Shown here: in pieces, positions 35,110-46,602 of the stretch
Layout of the letters: each line of letters opens with the position of its first letter
How positions within the stretch are numbered: position 1 is the stretch's first letter
Assembly: GCF_036850765.1 (NCBI RefSeq)
Contig: NC_089490.1
Location: 126,818,522-126,882,521 of the forward strand
Direction: 5' to 3'
DNA from: Saccopteryx bilineata
Taxonomy: Eukaryota; Chordata; Mammalia; Chiroptera; Emballonuridae
Length of the DNA stretch: 64,000 bases
Notes under the pieces: model-generated
What the model saw: the letters and a program-made list of their open reading frames with translations, nothing else
The model's database searches: none
What the model was told of the DNA's origin: nothing
Translations under genes and position numbers: made by a program

Positions 35110-35385
35110 ATCAGTTACAAGTGTTCAATTCTAGGATACTTCATCTGTATGTTGCATTGTGTACCCACCACCCACACTCAGATCTTCTTTTGTCACCATA
35201 TATTTACCCCCTTCACCTTTCACTACCTCCTCCCTCTTCCCTCTAACCACTATACTGTGTCTGTGTCTGTGAGGTTTTTTATGTTTGTGTTTCTTGCTTG
35301 TTCACTTGTTGCTTTCATTTTTAGATTGCAAATGTGAGTGACATCATACTGTTCTTGAGTTTTTCTGTCTGACATATTTTCTTGA
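34718..35385 (-). mobile_element. L1 3' end, split by a SINE
   Basis: Left: ttaagtaaatttattggggtaac. Right (35105 on): gttacaagtgttcaattctagg, cattgtgtacccaccaccc, ccctctaaccactatactgtg, gtgagtgacatcatactgttc. Typical reverse L1 tail. Confidence 0.88.
34765..35104 (+). mobile_element. SINE, family A, inside L1
   Basis: Head cctgcccaggcggtggcgcag, B-box ggttcgagacc, body gtttgagcaaagctcaccat, then a (AATA)n tail at 35070-35110. TSD near AATAAATATATCAGTTG / AATAAATCAGTTAC. Confidence 0.92.
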
Positions 35386-35419
35386 TAAAGGACAGAGATG
35401 AATGCAGATGAAGGAAACT

Positions 35420-35610
35420 AACATACATTAATAGCTTTCATGTTTGAGTCTTGCTGAGCACTCTTCATATATTATCTAATGACCCCCATGAGATAATTGC
35501 TATTATTAGCCCCATTTTACAGCTAAAGAAACTGGGACTTAGAGAAGTTAAGGGACTTACCCAAGGTCACCAAATTAGTAAGACATATGAGGAGAAAGAA
35601 ACTAGCACTG
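35420..35610 (+). repeat. MIR SINE relic
   Basis: ttaatagctttcatgtttgag, ctcttcatatattatctaatgacc, ccccattttacagctaaagaaactggg, gttaagggacttacccaaggtcac. Confidence 0.85.
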
Positions 35611-36080
35611 TAACTCAGGAAAAGGCAAGACCAGGGAGGATGCATCTGAGGAGGACTTCCTACAGTCTTTTATCTCACCCTCAACTCCTTCTCCAAGTTT
35701 GCCTGGATTGTCTCTCTTTTGTGTACCTGCTATGAATTGCAGCACTGTGGGCTTACTTGTGTATATACGTCAGAGGTATGTATCCTGATTACCCAACCAA
35801 AACATAAGTTTGTTCAAGAGTTTGTCCTGTACTTTTCTTGCATCTTCTCTCACACCCACACCTAGTGATGAAGTCATTCAGGATTCAATACTCCTGAATC
35901 CAAATGTGACTTGTACTGGAAGTCTCAAAGCAAAACACTTGGAGGGTGCAGGGGACAGTGACTGAACCAGCTACTTTTACAGGGAGGCATATGGCCATAG
36001 TCATCAGGCCTGATTATTTGTAAGAACTTAATATATGATAAAGGAAGCATCAAAAAGCAATAGGAAAGTATAAGGTTATT
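35611..36080. other. intergenic DNA without recognised gene
   Basis: Nothing recognised. Confidence 0.5.
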
Positions 36081-36095
36081 CAAGAAATTATGTTG

Positions 36096-36260
36096 GCCTG
36101 TGCTGGCTAGGTAACCATGTTGATTGGAACCTTGTCTCGATGTCCCAAGATTGCTGGTCAGGGCACATAGTCAACCAATGAATTTATGGATAAGTGGAAC
36201 AACAAATTAATGTTTCTCTCTCTCTCACCCTTCCTCTCTCTCTAAAAATAAATAAGTAAA
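36096..36260 (+). mobile_element. SINE, family C (short)
   Basis: Head ctgtgctggctaggtaacc, gctggtcagggcacatag, ctctctctctcacccttcc and an A-rich tail. Perfect 14-bp TSD AAGAAATTATGTTG (36082-36095, 36261-36274). Confidence 0.9.
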
Positions 36261-36274
36261 AAGAAATTATGTTG

Positions 36275-36890
36275 AGATTATTATTTACTTATATGGAGAA
36301 TACCAGGTTACCACAGTTTTAGGATATCATATGATATCTTTTAAAAAAATTAGGTGACTATATTATTATTCAATATTAAAAATGGAAATTAATATTTAAC
36401 ACTTTGTGAATAAGGGATTTCTTAGCTTACAAGTTCATATGCATTATTATAAAAATAGCAAAATATCAAGTAAGTTTAAACAGTTTAAAATTTTTATGTC
36501 AAACTTCTAATAAATAGAATTTAAAAAATGGGAAAACTATTTGCAACAAATATTATAAACAAGAGTTTTATTATAGGCAAGAAATTAAAGTAATGTAATA
36601 GTGGATATCATTTCTCATGTGTCAGATTAGCAAAGAGATTTTTTTAGGATAACCAATTATCCTAATGAAACAACCAATCTCATCTTGTAAAACTATTTCA
36701 AATGGAAATTTGGAACCATGGAATATAGCTTGAGCAAATAATTCTATATATAAAAATTGCTTTATTTACAATGGTGATTATTATAATATAATAATAAACA
36801 TTGAAAACAATAAATATAGAACAATAACAAATTACTGATGTATACTGTAGTAGCTGGCATGTCATATAGCCTATTGTTCTTATTAAGAAT
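36275..36890. other. AT-rich intergenic DNA
   Basis: Very AT-rich, possibly an old L1 interior; no gene. Confidence 0.45.
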
Positions 36891-37369
36891 ATATAATAAT
36901 ACAACAAACAAGTGCTGGCAAAGATATGGAGAAAAGAGAATCTTCGTGCACTGTGGGTGGGGATGCAAAGTGGAGCAGCCACTGTGGAAGACAGTGTGGT
37001 GTTTCCTCAAAAAATTAAAAATGGAACTGTCTTTTGACCCAGCAATCCCACTTCTGGGCATATATCCCAAGGAATCCAAAACACTAATTTGAAAGAATAT
37101 GTGCACGTTCATGGTTTTTTGCAGCATTATTTATAATAGCCAAGATATGGAAGCTACCCAACCCATCAATAGATGAATGGATAAAAAATAAAAAGCTGTG
37201 GTACATATATACAATTGACTATTACTCTGCCACAGAAAGAATGAAATCTTACCATCTGTGGACAGTGCTGAGGGACCTAGAGGATACTATGCTAAGTGAG
37301 TTAAGTCAGTCAGAAAAAGACCAATACCATATGATTTCACTTACATATGAAATCTAAAGAAGAAAATGA

Positions 37370-38078
37370 CCTGACCTGTGGTGGCGCAGTGAATAAAGCA
37401 TCGACCTGAAATGCTGAGGTTACTGGTTCATGTTGTTGTGAGTCAGAGGCGCAGAGAGAGAGAGATCAGCAGACGAAATCATCAAGGACTAGCAAAGGAC
37501 CACCGCTCCCTCAGGCAAATGGCCCCGAGTTCGCGCTATGTCCTATTTTTATTCACAAGACTTCAAAAAGCTTGTTTACTGAGAAATTGGCATAACATCA
37601 AGTGTAACTTTTACTTAAAGATACATGGAGTACACCTGTATGATAGCTTAATAACAACATAGTATCAAAAGGCATTAATTGCTATTGCTTCTATGGTTTC
37701 CACAACATTCCTCTCTTTATCTCAAAGGATAACCTTGGAAGGTACAGAAATCTTATGAGAATGTTTTACTGAGAAAAAGCCCAGCAACTGCCTTTAGTCA
37801 CATAGACTTGTTTCAGTGACCCGCCTTCAAGTCACAAAACAATTTTCTTGACAAAACATTCTTTTCTTGTTGGCTGTGTTCCCATCCAAGGCCATGCAAT
37901 GGGTTATCCCATTACAGGTTCAAAACCCTGGGCTTGTCCAGTCAAGGCACATATAGGAAGCAACTACTATGAGTTGATGACCCCTGCTTCTTCCCCCACT
38001 TTCTCTCTCTCTCTCTCCACCCCCAAATCAATAAATAAAATCTAAAATAAATAAATAAAAATAAAGAACAAAATAAAT
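37370..38078 (+). mobile_element. SINE, family C, split by a solo LTR
   Basis: Left half 37370-37430: cctgacctgtggtggcgcag ... gaggttactggttca. Right half from 37917: ggttcaaaaccctgggcttg, gtcaaggcacatataggaag, cttctctctctctctctccac. The break lies exactly at the B-box. Confidence 0.92.
37431..37916 (-). mobile_element. solo LTR of a class II ERV
   Basis: 486 bp. Its reverse complement starts TGTAATGGGATAACCC and ends CTCACAACAACA, the same LTR as in the provirus at 46013-53968, with roughly 5 percent differences by eye. Flanked by a perfect 6-bp TSD GGTTCA (37425-37430 and 37917-37922), the length made by betaretroviral integrases. It results from LTR-LTR recombination that removed the internal genes. 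Confidence 0.95.
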
Positions 38079-38395
38079 AAAACAAAACTATAACAGACTG
38101 AGAGATATAGAGAACAGACTGGTGGTTGGCAGAGGGAAGGGAGCTTTGAGGGACTGAATAAAAAAGGTGAAGAAATTAAGAAGTACAGATTGGTAGTTAC
38201 AGAATAGTCACGGGGATGTAAAGAACAACCTAGGGAATACAGCCGATTATTGTAATAACTATGGAACAGGTAGGTACTGGAAGTACCAGGTGGACCACTT
38301 TGTAAGGTATAAGATTGCCTAACCACTATGCTGCACACCTGAAACTAATGCAAAATACCATTGAATGTAAACTGTAATTGAAAAATAAACATTTT

Positions 38396-38727
38396 TAAAG
38401 AATATGTAATATATAAAATGCTTTCTATCATGACTTAAAAAACAAAAGTTCTATTGAACATATAACCACTAAAATGTAAGAAGTAACATACTAGAGATAA
38501 AAACTTGCATGATAAACCCACAGATAATGTCTTCTACTTTCCTAATCTTTTAAAGAGTATATATTATTTTAAAAATGAAAACAGCAAAAAAGTGACATTT
38601 GCTTTTAAGTGGAAAAATTCCAAAAGAAGAAATTAGGAGAAAGATTTTTTACACAAACTGACCCAGTAGCGCGGAGGCAGAGCAGTGGGCAATGAAACCA
38701 TCAGTCAGCCGTGCAGAGCACATGCTA
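38396..38727. other. AT-rich intergenic DNA
   Basis: Nothing recognised. Confidence 0.5.
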
Positions 38728-38736
38728 GGAAGCTGG

Positions 38737-38741
<5 letters not shown>

Positions 38742-38782
<41 letters not shown>

Positions 38783-39095
38783 GAGACACAGAGAGAGGGA
38801 TAGACAGGGACAGACAGATAGGAATGGAGAGAGATGAGAAGCATCAATCATTAGTTTTTTGTTGCGACGCCTAAGGCTTAGTTGTTCATTGATTGCTTTC
38901 TCATATGTGCCTTGACCTTGGGCCTTCAGCAGACCGAGTGACCCCTTGCTTGAGCCAGTGACCTTGGGTTCAAACTGGTGAGCTTTGCTCAAATCAGATG
39001 AGCCTGTGCTCAAGCTGGCGATCTCGGGGTCTCGAACCTGGGTCCTCCACATCCTAGTCTGATGCTCTCTCCACTGTGCCACTGCCTGGTCAGGT
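38742..39095 (-). mobile_element. SINE, family A
   Basis: Poly(T) of about 38, acagagacacagagagaggg, catatgtgccttgaccttgg, gagctttgctcaaatcagatg, ending ccactgcctggtcagg. TSD GGAAGCTGGGTTCT / GGAAGCTGGGATCT (13 of 14 match). Confidence 0.94.
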
Positions 39096-39109
39096 GGAAG
39101 CTGGGATCT

Positions 39110-40800
39110 GATTTTATTTTAATTGATCCTTTTCTATAAATGCATCTTTTAAAGAAAACGTTGATCATGCTCTTTGTAGTGAAATCATAAGCAGAGCACA
39201 TGCAGCTTCATGGCATTTTCATCAGTTTTTGCTGGGGTGGTGTTGCCTGGTATCTTTCGGAACATCTCAGCAGGAAAAGGTGCGAAGTGAAAATTCAAGA
39301 AGCCTGTAGAATTCGAATTCACCCTTCTGACAGAAACCTATTTAAGACTGGAATGTAGTTCTCCATGACAACCTCAACAGTGTTTGAAGCTGGCTTATTG
39401 CTAGGTACCATATTCCAGGAAAGTGTTGCAACTAAACTTCTTACCATATTTGCCTTAGCTATGGACCTGAAGCTAAGAAAGGCTTTGGCCATGTTCACCG
39501 TTAAAATCTCTGCTTATCAAACTGGAGCAGGCATGATAGCGAATCAACCTTGCAATAAATGACACAGAAATACTGATAGAGAGATAAAACGCTACACACT
39601 TTTCAATCTGAGCTTCTTACAGATTTTCGAATATATGGACCTCAACTCAGTTCCCCCAAATTCTTTCTAATCAGATTGTGTCTACTTTCCAGAACCCTTC
39701 AAGACTATTGTATAAATCTTTAGTGTTTTTCCTATTGAGGTAGGATGACACTAGAGAAAACTCAGTTTTCCTTCAAATGCTGCACTCACCACAGCTGCCT
39801 CACACAGACTTTTGTTTCCCTGATAGGGTGGACACCTGCCTCACACATCACTTCCTACCCATGCTTGTGTGTAATGAAGATAACGCAACGCCAGGTTTTG
39901 AATACGTGCTCACTTCCATGTAGGCTGTTTAAGAGTCTATATTTGCATTGTAGAATTTCTAAAAGATAAGTGTAGGTGGGACCAGAGGGTAGACGGCGAG
40001 TAGTCGTAGTGAGTTTAAGAAAACTAGTTAGCTGTATCTGTTCTGTTTGCTCTGATACTGGTTTACTCACAGGTCACAATTCCTCCATTCCCACATCCTT
40101 TGAAACATTCTTCGCTAGAGTCATTCCATAATTTTCCATATCTCTGATACTAACATTTCTTAATATATGCCATCTCCTTTAACACACATGCATACATACA
40201 CCCATGAAAATGTATACCATATTGGTTTTTCAGCAGCTATATTACAAATCTATATTAGCTTTAGTTTGCATTCTTAGTGTTAATCATCCAGTTTGTAGTC
40301 ATTAGTATTTTCTTCCAACTTAGTATTTATCTAACTTGGTTTTTTCCCTCAGAGATCTTCTTCCTGCCAGTCCTACTCTGTGAAGCCAGGGACATGAAAA
40401 GGAGAGAGAGCTCATTCTCTCTACTCCCGCCCCCGCTGTGACAGCCCACCAATCCGAGGGGCATCATCCACCAGGCCTCATTCATGTCTATTTCTGATAC
40501 AGCTTTTGTTCTTTCCCAAGACCCCTGTTAAAGTTTATGTTGCATTAAATGCTTTCATGTCGTTCCACTTCTAAATATCCACCCATTTCTTCCACCAAAT
40601 TGATGGAAGCATCAGCCTCATTTCCTCCCTGTGTTCTTTTCATCCATGACTAGGTCAGCTTCTACCCAAAAAAGACATAGGATCTGGACACAGAAAACTA
40701 ACTGTGTTGTCATCCACCTTACAATGTTCTTATAAAACAAGTAGATGTAAACGCTGTGAATAGTTTACAGTTTATTCAAAGTTAACGGGACACACTGGCA
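39110..40800. other. intergenic DNA without recognised gene
   Basis: A 65-codon plus ORF at 39365-39562 (MTTSTVFEAGLLLG...) has no recognised domain and I do not call it. No repeat family is assigned. Confidence 0.5.
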
Positions 40801-40804
40801 GTCA

Positions 40805-40925
40805 CTTAACTCATTCAGCAAATACTCATTGAGCAGCTCCTATATGCCAAGAACTGGAATAAATGGTAGATAATACAGAGTGATACGAAATCATTTCTGC
40901 CCTCAAGAAATTTGACCTATACATC
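40805..40925 (+). repeat. ancient interspersed repeat fragment
   Basis: cattcagcaaatactcattgagcagctcctatatgcc ... tctgccctcaagaaatttgac, the same old family as 3994 and 7986. Confidence 0.5.
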
Positions 40926-41530
40926 CTTCAGAGAATGCCAGTATATTTCTGTAAGTCATGTAAAATTGAGTAGGTATTAAGGAGTAAGAAAAAAACTTGA
41001 TTTAAAATATTTTTAGAATTATATAGCCTGGTTTGCATCATGCTTAAAGATTGATTTGTAAAATCAGAATTAGGGTGAGAACACATTACCCTTTAAGCAT
41101 TAGAATGTCATCAAAAACTGTCACATACTTGTTCTCGTGAAGGTTAGATGCTATCGAACAGAGAAGCGCAGATGGACACCCCCCCACCATGCCTCAGGCT
41201 CTTGCCAGAAACTACACCCACTGATAGGCAGGCAGGATCTCCTCCACTAGTCAAGTTGTTATTTTCTTCTGTTTTGCTGAACAAAATACCAAGGTCTAAA
41301 TTAAATTTGACTATATTTCTACTTCACAATAAAAATTAAGCTACTGAATTTCTTGGCTTGCCCTTTTCCTCTGATAGGGATGTGTTATCATGTATAAAGA
41401 AAGCATTTGGTGGGGGAATGTGAGTTTAGAAAACTGGTTCTTTGAGGAAAAAAAAAATCAAGCCATATACTGTCACCCAATAACAGTAAGTATAATAGCA
41501 CATGTACTTCAAAGCTTACAAACAAAAATG
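40926..41530. other. intergenic DNA without recognised gene
   Basis: Nothing recognised. Confidence 0.5.
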
Positions 41531-41545
41531 CCCCAAACTTACATT

Positions 41546-41919
41546 AAAAAAAATTTTTTTTTCTTATTTTTCCAAAGGTAGAAGCAGAGAGGCAGTCAGA
41601 CAGACTCCCGCATGCGCCCGACCCGGATCCACCTGGCATGCCCACCAGGGGGCGATGCTCTGCCCCTCTGGGGTGTTGCTCCATTGCAACTGGAGCCATT
41701 CTAGTGCCTGAGGCCAAGGCCATGGAGCCGTCCTCAGCGCCGAGGCCAACTTTGCTCCAATGGAGCCTTGGCAGCAGGAGGAGAAGAGAGATAGAGAGAA
41801 AGGAGGGGGGATGGGTGTAGAAGCAGATGGGTGCTTCTTCTGTGTGCCCTGGCTGGGAATCGAACCCAGGACTTCCACACACGGGGCCAACACTCTACCA
41901 CTTAGCCCACCGGCCAGGG
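41546..41919 (-). mobile_element. SINE, family B, with CTCF-like core
   Basis: TSD CCCAAACTTACATT at 41532-41545 and 41920-41933. Contains CCACCAGGGGGCGATG at 41642-41657, ggagccttggcagcaggagg, and head cttagcccaccggccagggc. Confidence 0.94.
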
Positions 41920-41933
41920 CCCAAACTTACATT

Positions 41934-42610
41934 TTTATTATAATTATTAATCATAGACATTCTCAGGGTAGAAAAGACAGATCTGAGGTGGTTTGTATGA
42001 CAATTAAGTTACATCAAATATTTTCACATAAAATATATTAAAGTATTAGCTCAACAAAATAGCTAACTAATAAAACTGAGCATCTGTAAGACTAGCATTT
42101 TCTACTTATAAAAGCCAAATGTTTCTATTATTTGTTTCCATAATTAATCCTCAGTTGAAATAAATGTATGTCTTCTGTCTGTTGTATGTCAATTTCTTAT
42201 AATCAAGTATTATTTGGTAATGTAGCTTGACACTTGCTAATGTGTTTAGAAATTCCAGAGAAGACAAAAATAGGGACTTTTTTTTTAAGTCACACAAACT
42301 TAAAATGTATAGAAAGAGAAGAAAACCAACACAAAAGTAGTGGAAGGAAAAGCAAAGGGAAGAGGAGAAGGGCGGAGGAGGGAGGAAAATGATGAGAGTG
42401 ATAAATAACTACCTCTGGGATGCCACCCGAGTAAGACAGACACTAAGAAGGGCCAGCCTCTCTAGGGCCAGCTAACTACTCAGCATCCGTCTATTTCTTT
42501 GGGTGTTAGAACCCCAGTGCTACCGATGCTTCCACTAACTGCTTTTAAAGGAATAAAAAGATGCATTTGTATTGAAAATAGTTGCCTCCCACATATAGTA
42601 ATTAAACAAC
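41934..42610. other. intergenic DNA without recognised gene
   Basis: AT-rich; a purine-rich patch at 42330-42390. Nothing else. Confidence 0.5.
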
Positions 42611-42628
42611 TGAACACTAAGAATTTCT

Positions 42629-42957
42629 TTCTTTCTTTTTTTTTACAGAGACAGAGAGAGAGTCAGAGAGAGGAATAGATAGGGACAGACAGACAGGAAC
42701 GGAGAGAGATGAAAAGCATCAATCATTAGTTTTGTGTTGTGACACCTTGGTTGTTCATTTCTCATATGTGCCTTGACCATGGGGCTACAGCAGACGAAGT
42801 AACCTCTTGCTCAAGACAGCGACCTTGGGTCCAAGCTGGTGAGCTTTTGCTCAAACCAGATGAGCCTGCACTCAAGCTGGAGACCTCGGGGTCTCGAACC
42901 TGGGTCCTCCACATCCCAGTCCGATGCTCTATCCATTGCACCACTGCCTGGTCAGGC
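42629..42957 (-). mobile_element. SINE, family A
   Basis: TSD AACACTAAGAATTTCT at 42613-42628 and 42960-42975. Contains cagagagagagtcagagag, gagcttttgctcaaaccagatg, gtctcgaacctgggtcctcc and the end ccactgcctggtcaggc. Confidence 0.95.
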
Positions 42958-43195
42958 TAAACACTAAGAATTTCTGATTTTGTTTTCTCAAGGATATAAC
43001 TTATTCTCAAACAACTAATAAAAATATTAGCACATCAATTTTGACCAAATCTACAGTATATTTTGGATTTATATTCCATTTGCAAAACTTGCAGTTGAGG
43101 TACATTAATTGGGCTTATACCTTTTTCTAGTATACATCATTTAGTATGCATTTTGTGAATAATAAAGACATGTTTGCAAAGCAAGAAACAAAATT

Positions 43196-43515
43196 GGCCT
43201 GACTAGGTGATGGCGCAGTGGATAGAGCGTTGGACTGGAATGCAGAGGACCCAGGTTCAAGACCCCGAGGTTGCCAGATTGAGCGTGGGCTCATCTGGTT
43301 TGAGCAAAAAGCCCACCAGCTGGAACCCAAGATTGCTGGCTCCAGCAAGGGCTTACTTGGTCTGCTGAAGGCCCGCGGTCAAGGCACATATGAGAAAGCA
43401 ATCAATGAACAATTAAGGTGTTGCAATGTGCAATGAAAAACTAATGATTGATGCTTCTCATCTCTCTTCGTTTCTGTCTGTCTGTCTCTGTCTATCCCTC
43501 TCTCTCTCTGAAATA
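43196..43515 (+). mobile_element. SINE, family A
   Basis: Head cctgactaggtgatggcgcag, B-box ggttcaagacc, gtttgagcaaaaagcccaccag, cacatatgagaaagcaatcaa, tail ctctctctctgaaataa. TSD approx GAAACAAAATTG / GAAATAAAAATTG. Confidence 0.93.
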
Positions 43516-43707
43516 AAAATTGTAGTAATTATCAATCAGGCAATATCACATATCATCAGTTACATATTGTACACTAGAAATTTTCAACTAACCTGGACTA
43601 ACACCTCACTGAAGGTCAAGAAGAAAAAAACCTCCATATCATAGTCACCCTTTAACAACATGGTCTGCTTATAAGATAGAGACTTAACTGTCCAAATATT
43701 AATGTTT

Positions 43708-44109
43708 GCCCTGGCCGGTTGGCTCAGCGGTAGAGCGTCAGCCTAGCGTGTGGAGGACCCGGGTTCGATTCCCAGCCAGGGCACACAGGAGAAGCGCCCA
43801 TTTGCTTCTCCACCCCTCGGCCGCGCTTTCCTCTCTGTCTCTCTCTTCCTCTCTCGCAGCCAAGGCTCCATTGGAGCAAAGATGGCCCGGGCGCTGGGGA
43901 TGGCTCCTTGGCCTCTGCACCAGGCGCTAGAGTGGCTCTGGTCGCGGCAGAGCAACCCCCCCCCCCCCGGAGGGGCAGAGCATCGCCCCCTGGTGGGCAG
44001 AGTGTCGCCCCTGGTGGGCGTGCCGAGTGGATCCCGGTCGGGCGCATACGGGAGTCTGTCTGACTGTCTCTCCCTGTTTCCAGCTTCAGAAAAAAAAAAA
44101 GAAAAAAAA
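43708..44109 (+). mobile_element. SINE, family B, with tandem CTCF-like cores
   Basis: TSD ATTAATGTTT at 43698-43707 and 44110-44119. Head gccctggccggttggctcag, intact B-box ggttcgattcccagcc. Two tandem minus-strand CTCF-like cores at 43983-43998 and 44005-44020. A C10 run at 43957-43968. Confidence 0.95.
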
Positions 44110-44370
44110 ATTAATGTTTAATATGAATCCTTACAACAAAATGTTCTTGGCTTAATCATTTATGCAAAGACTGCTCAGAACAACTTTATCACTTATGACA
44201 TGTTTTAACAGTTTTTACAAAATTCAGAATTATTTTTATGTTTCTTTGAGCTACATACACTTAAACAGGTACAGTGGAAGAAAGGGAGAAAATGTAAAAT
44301 ATACTTATAAGTGTGAACATATGGAGAATATCAGTAAATGCAAACAAAAGTATGATATATATTATTACAC

Positions 44371-44822
44371 CAGTGGTTCTCAAAGTGTGTGCCAGAGCAC
44401 ACTGGTATGTCCTAGAAGATTTCCAGGTGCGCCCTATGGTATTCCAGAGAAATATGTGCCTGTTGGGGACCAAAATACCAACAGGTTTTTGGAGTTTATA
44501 TTTTTGGGGGACAGAGGTGTGGGGAATTGGCTGTAAGCTGACAGTCTGCCCAAACCCCCACCTAACTTGCCTGATTAGGTTGCAAAAAGCTGTTAAACTG
44601 TGGTGCTGGATGATTTACACTATTTCATATTTCCCAGAAAGACTGGAGGCAAGTTTCTTCTATCCTTTGTTTGATGTCAAGTTAAAATGATATGTATGGT
44701 GGGGGTTTTCTGCATTCAGCACAACTAAGAGTAAAAAGAGAGGAATTCTTCAATGTATTGACGAGGAATTGAGAGTTTGCCTTTCAAATATATGCCCAAA
44801 CATTGAAGAAATCGCCAGGGCC
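44371..44822 (+). mobile_element. hAT element, second copy, internally deleted and truncated
   Basis: Starts CAGTGGTTCTCAAAGTGTGT and aligns with 13894-14222, then jumps from gggggttttctgca directly to acaactaagagtaaaaagag, which corresponds to about 14976 in the first copy; roughly 750 bp are missing. The right end is lost in a SINE cluster. It keeps only the last transposase codons (LSNICPNIEEIA). Confidence 0.88.
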
Positions 44823-44834
44823 CCTTTTCTCATT

Positions 44835-45206
44835 ATTTATTTATTTATTTACTTACTTACTTACTTACTTATTTATTTTGACAGAGACAGAGAGTCAAAG
44901 AGAGGGACAGATAGGGACAAACAGGAAGGAAGAAAGATGAGAAGCACCAATTCTTCATTGCAGCACCTTACTTGTTCAATGATTGCTTTCTCATATGTGC
45001 CTTGACTGGGGAGGCTACAGCTGAGCAAGTGAACCCTTACTCAAGCCAGCAACCTTTGGGCTCAAGCCAGCCACATCGCGCTCTAGCTAGTGAGCCTACA
45101 CTCAAGCTGGATGAGTCCACGCGCAAGCTCATGACCTCGAGGTTTGAACCTGGGTCCTCCACGTCCCAGTCTGATGCTCTATCCACTGCACCACTGCCTG
45201 GTCAGG
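44835..45206 (-). mobile_element. SINE, family A
   Basis: (TTTA/TTAC)n tail side, ttttgacagagacagagagtc, catatgtgccttgactggg, gtttgaacctgggtcctcca, ending ccactgcctggtcaggc. Has extra repeats of the gccag/gagc core like 33154. Confidence 0.9.
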
Positions 45207-45566
45207 CTTATTTATTTATTTGTTTGTTTATTTATTTTATTTAGTGAGAGGAAGAGAGGCAGAGTGACAGACTCCCGCATGTGCTCTGACCAAGATCTCC
45301 CCAGCAAACCCACTAGGCTAGGGGCATTGCTCTGTTTCTCAGCAACCAAGTGCCAGTGGAGGCCATGGAGTCATTCTCAGCATCTGGGCCAACTTGCTTT
45401 AATCGAGTCATGGCTGCAGGAGGGGAAGACAGACAGAGAGAGAAGTGAAAGAAGGGTGGGGTAAAGAAGCAAATGGGCACTTCTCCTGTGTGCCCTGACT
45501 GGGAATTCAACCCAGGACATTCAAACGCATGGCTGATGCTCTACCACTGAGATAACTGGCCAGGCC
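45207..45566 (-). mobile_element. SINE, family B (old)
   Basis: tttatttagtgagaggaagag, gcagagtgacagactcccgc, ggagtcattctcagcatctgg, ending ccactgagataactggccaggc. CTCF-like core decayed. Confidence 0.9.
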
Positions 45567-45567
45567 T

Positions 45568-45757
45568 TTCTTAAAAATTTTGTTTATTTATTGACTTTTA
45601 GAGAGAAGAGAGAGAGAGAAAGATATGGGAAAGCAGGAGCATCAACTAGTAGTTGCTTTTCGTAAGTGCCTTGACCAGGCAAGCCCAGGGTTTCAAACCA
45701 GTGACTTCAGCATTTCAGTTCGATGCTTTATTCACTGCACCACCACAGGTCTGGCAC
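45568..45757 (-). mobile_element. SINE, family C
   Basis: tttgtttatttattgactttta, gagagaagagagagagaga, gtgccttgaccaggcaagccc, ending ccaccacaggtctggc. Flanking cttttctcatt (44823) and ctttttctcattttt (45758) suggest it was the outermost, first insertion of the three. Confidence 0.88.
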
Positions 45758-46012
45758 TTTTTCTCATTTTTAATCAGTCTTCTAATGTGTAATGAAAAGT
45801 ACACAATAGGTTCCAGCTGCATATATAGTTTGTCCCCTTCAAATTTTTTATCTTCATTCTGAGTAAAACAATTTCTCAAATTGGATTTTATAAGCAGAAA
45901 ATGCATCTATTCTCTATTTGGTACAATTCCAAAAGTTATATTATTAAATTTTATGTGATCTGAAGAAAATTGCCTTATAAATTTGTGACAGTTGTATAAA
46001 GGTAAAATTTAT

Positions 46013-46494
46013 TGTAGTGGAATAACCCATTGCATGGCCTTGGATGGGAACACAGCCAACAAGAAAAGAATGTTTTGCCAAGATAATTGTTTTGTGACTT
46101 GAGGCGGGTCACTGAAACAAGTCTATGTGACTGAAGGCAGTTGCTGGGCTTTTCTCAGTAAAACATTCTCATAAGATTTCTGTACTTTCCAAGGTTATCC
46201 CTTAAGATAAGGAGAGGAATGTTGTGGGATCCATAGAAGCAATAGCAATTAATGCCTTCTGATATTATGTTGTTACTAAGCTATCTTGCAGGTGCACTCC
46301 ATATATCTTTAAGTAAAAGTTACTCTTGATGTTATGCCAATTTCTCAGTAAACAAGCTTTTTGTAGTCTTGTGAATAAAATTAGGACACAGCGCGAACTC
46401 GGGGCCATTTGCCTGAGCGAGCAGTGGTCCTTTGCTAGTCCTTGATGATTTCATCTGCTGATCTCTCTCTCTGTGCCTCCGACTCACAACAACA
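46013..46494 (+). repeat. 5' LTR of class II ERV
   Basis: Starts TGTAGTGGAATAACCC and ends CACAACAACA. A TATA-like catatatctttaag lies near 46300 and the AATAAA polyadenylation signal at 46374-46379. Confidence 0.95.
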
Positions 46495-46496
46495 TT

Positions 46497-46514
46497 TGGC
46501 GCCTACCGTGGGGC
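46497..46514 (+). other. primer binding site, tRNA-Lys type
   Basis: TGGCGCCTACCGTGGGGC, two bases after the LTR, agrees with a tRNA-Lys (CUU) 3' end except for two positions near the centre. Confidence 0.88.
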
Positions 46515-46602
46515 CTTAAGAAGAAGTTGGGAACAGATGGAACCCCGAAAGGGTAGGTTGGACTCGCTGTGTACGCAATACTTTCGGGTAACTAGCAAAG
46601 TC

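Larger units (their letters stand above)
36900..38395 (+). mobile_element. L1 3' end, split by SINE plus solo LTR
   Basis: Left (36900-37368): agtgctggcaaagatatggag, gacccagcaatcccacttctgg, catcaatagatgaatggataaa, agtcagtcagaaaaagaccaa. Right (38080-38395): gagaacagactggtggttggc, caccatgctgcacacctgaaac-type sequence near 38325-38345, poly(A). The insert between is a family C SINE itself carrying a solo LTR, so insertion order is L1, then SINE, then LTR. Confidence 0.9.

Noticed and set aside
39365..39562. 65-codon ORF MTTSTVFEAGLLLG...
   Set aside because: No recognised family and no supporting context; could be chance or an old pseudogene.
46537..46602. Upstream in-frame ATG as the gag start
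   Set aside because: The downstream ATG gives MGNS with Gly2 for myristoylation, as usual for this Gag type, so the upstream 22 codons are more likely leader.
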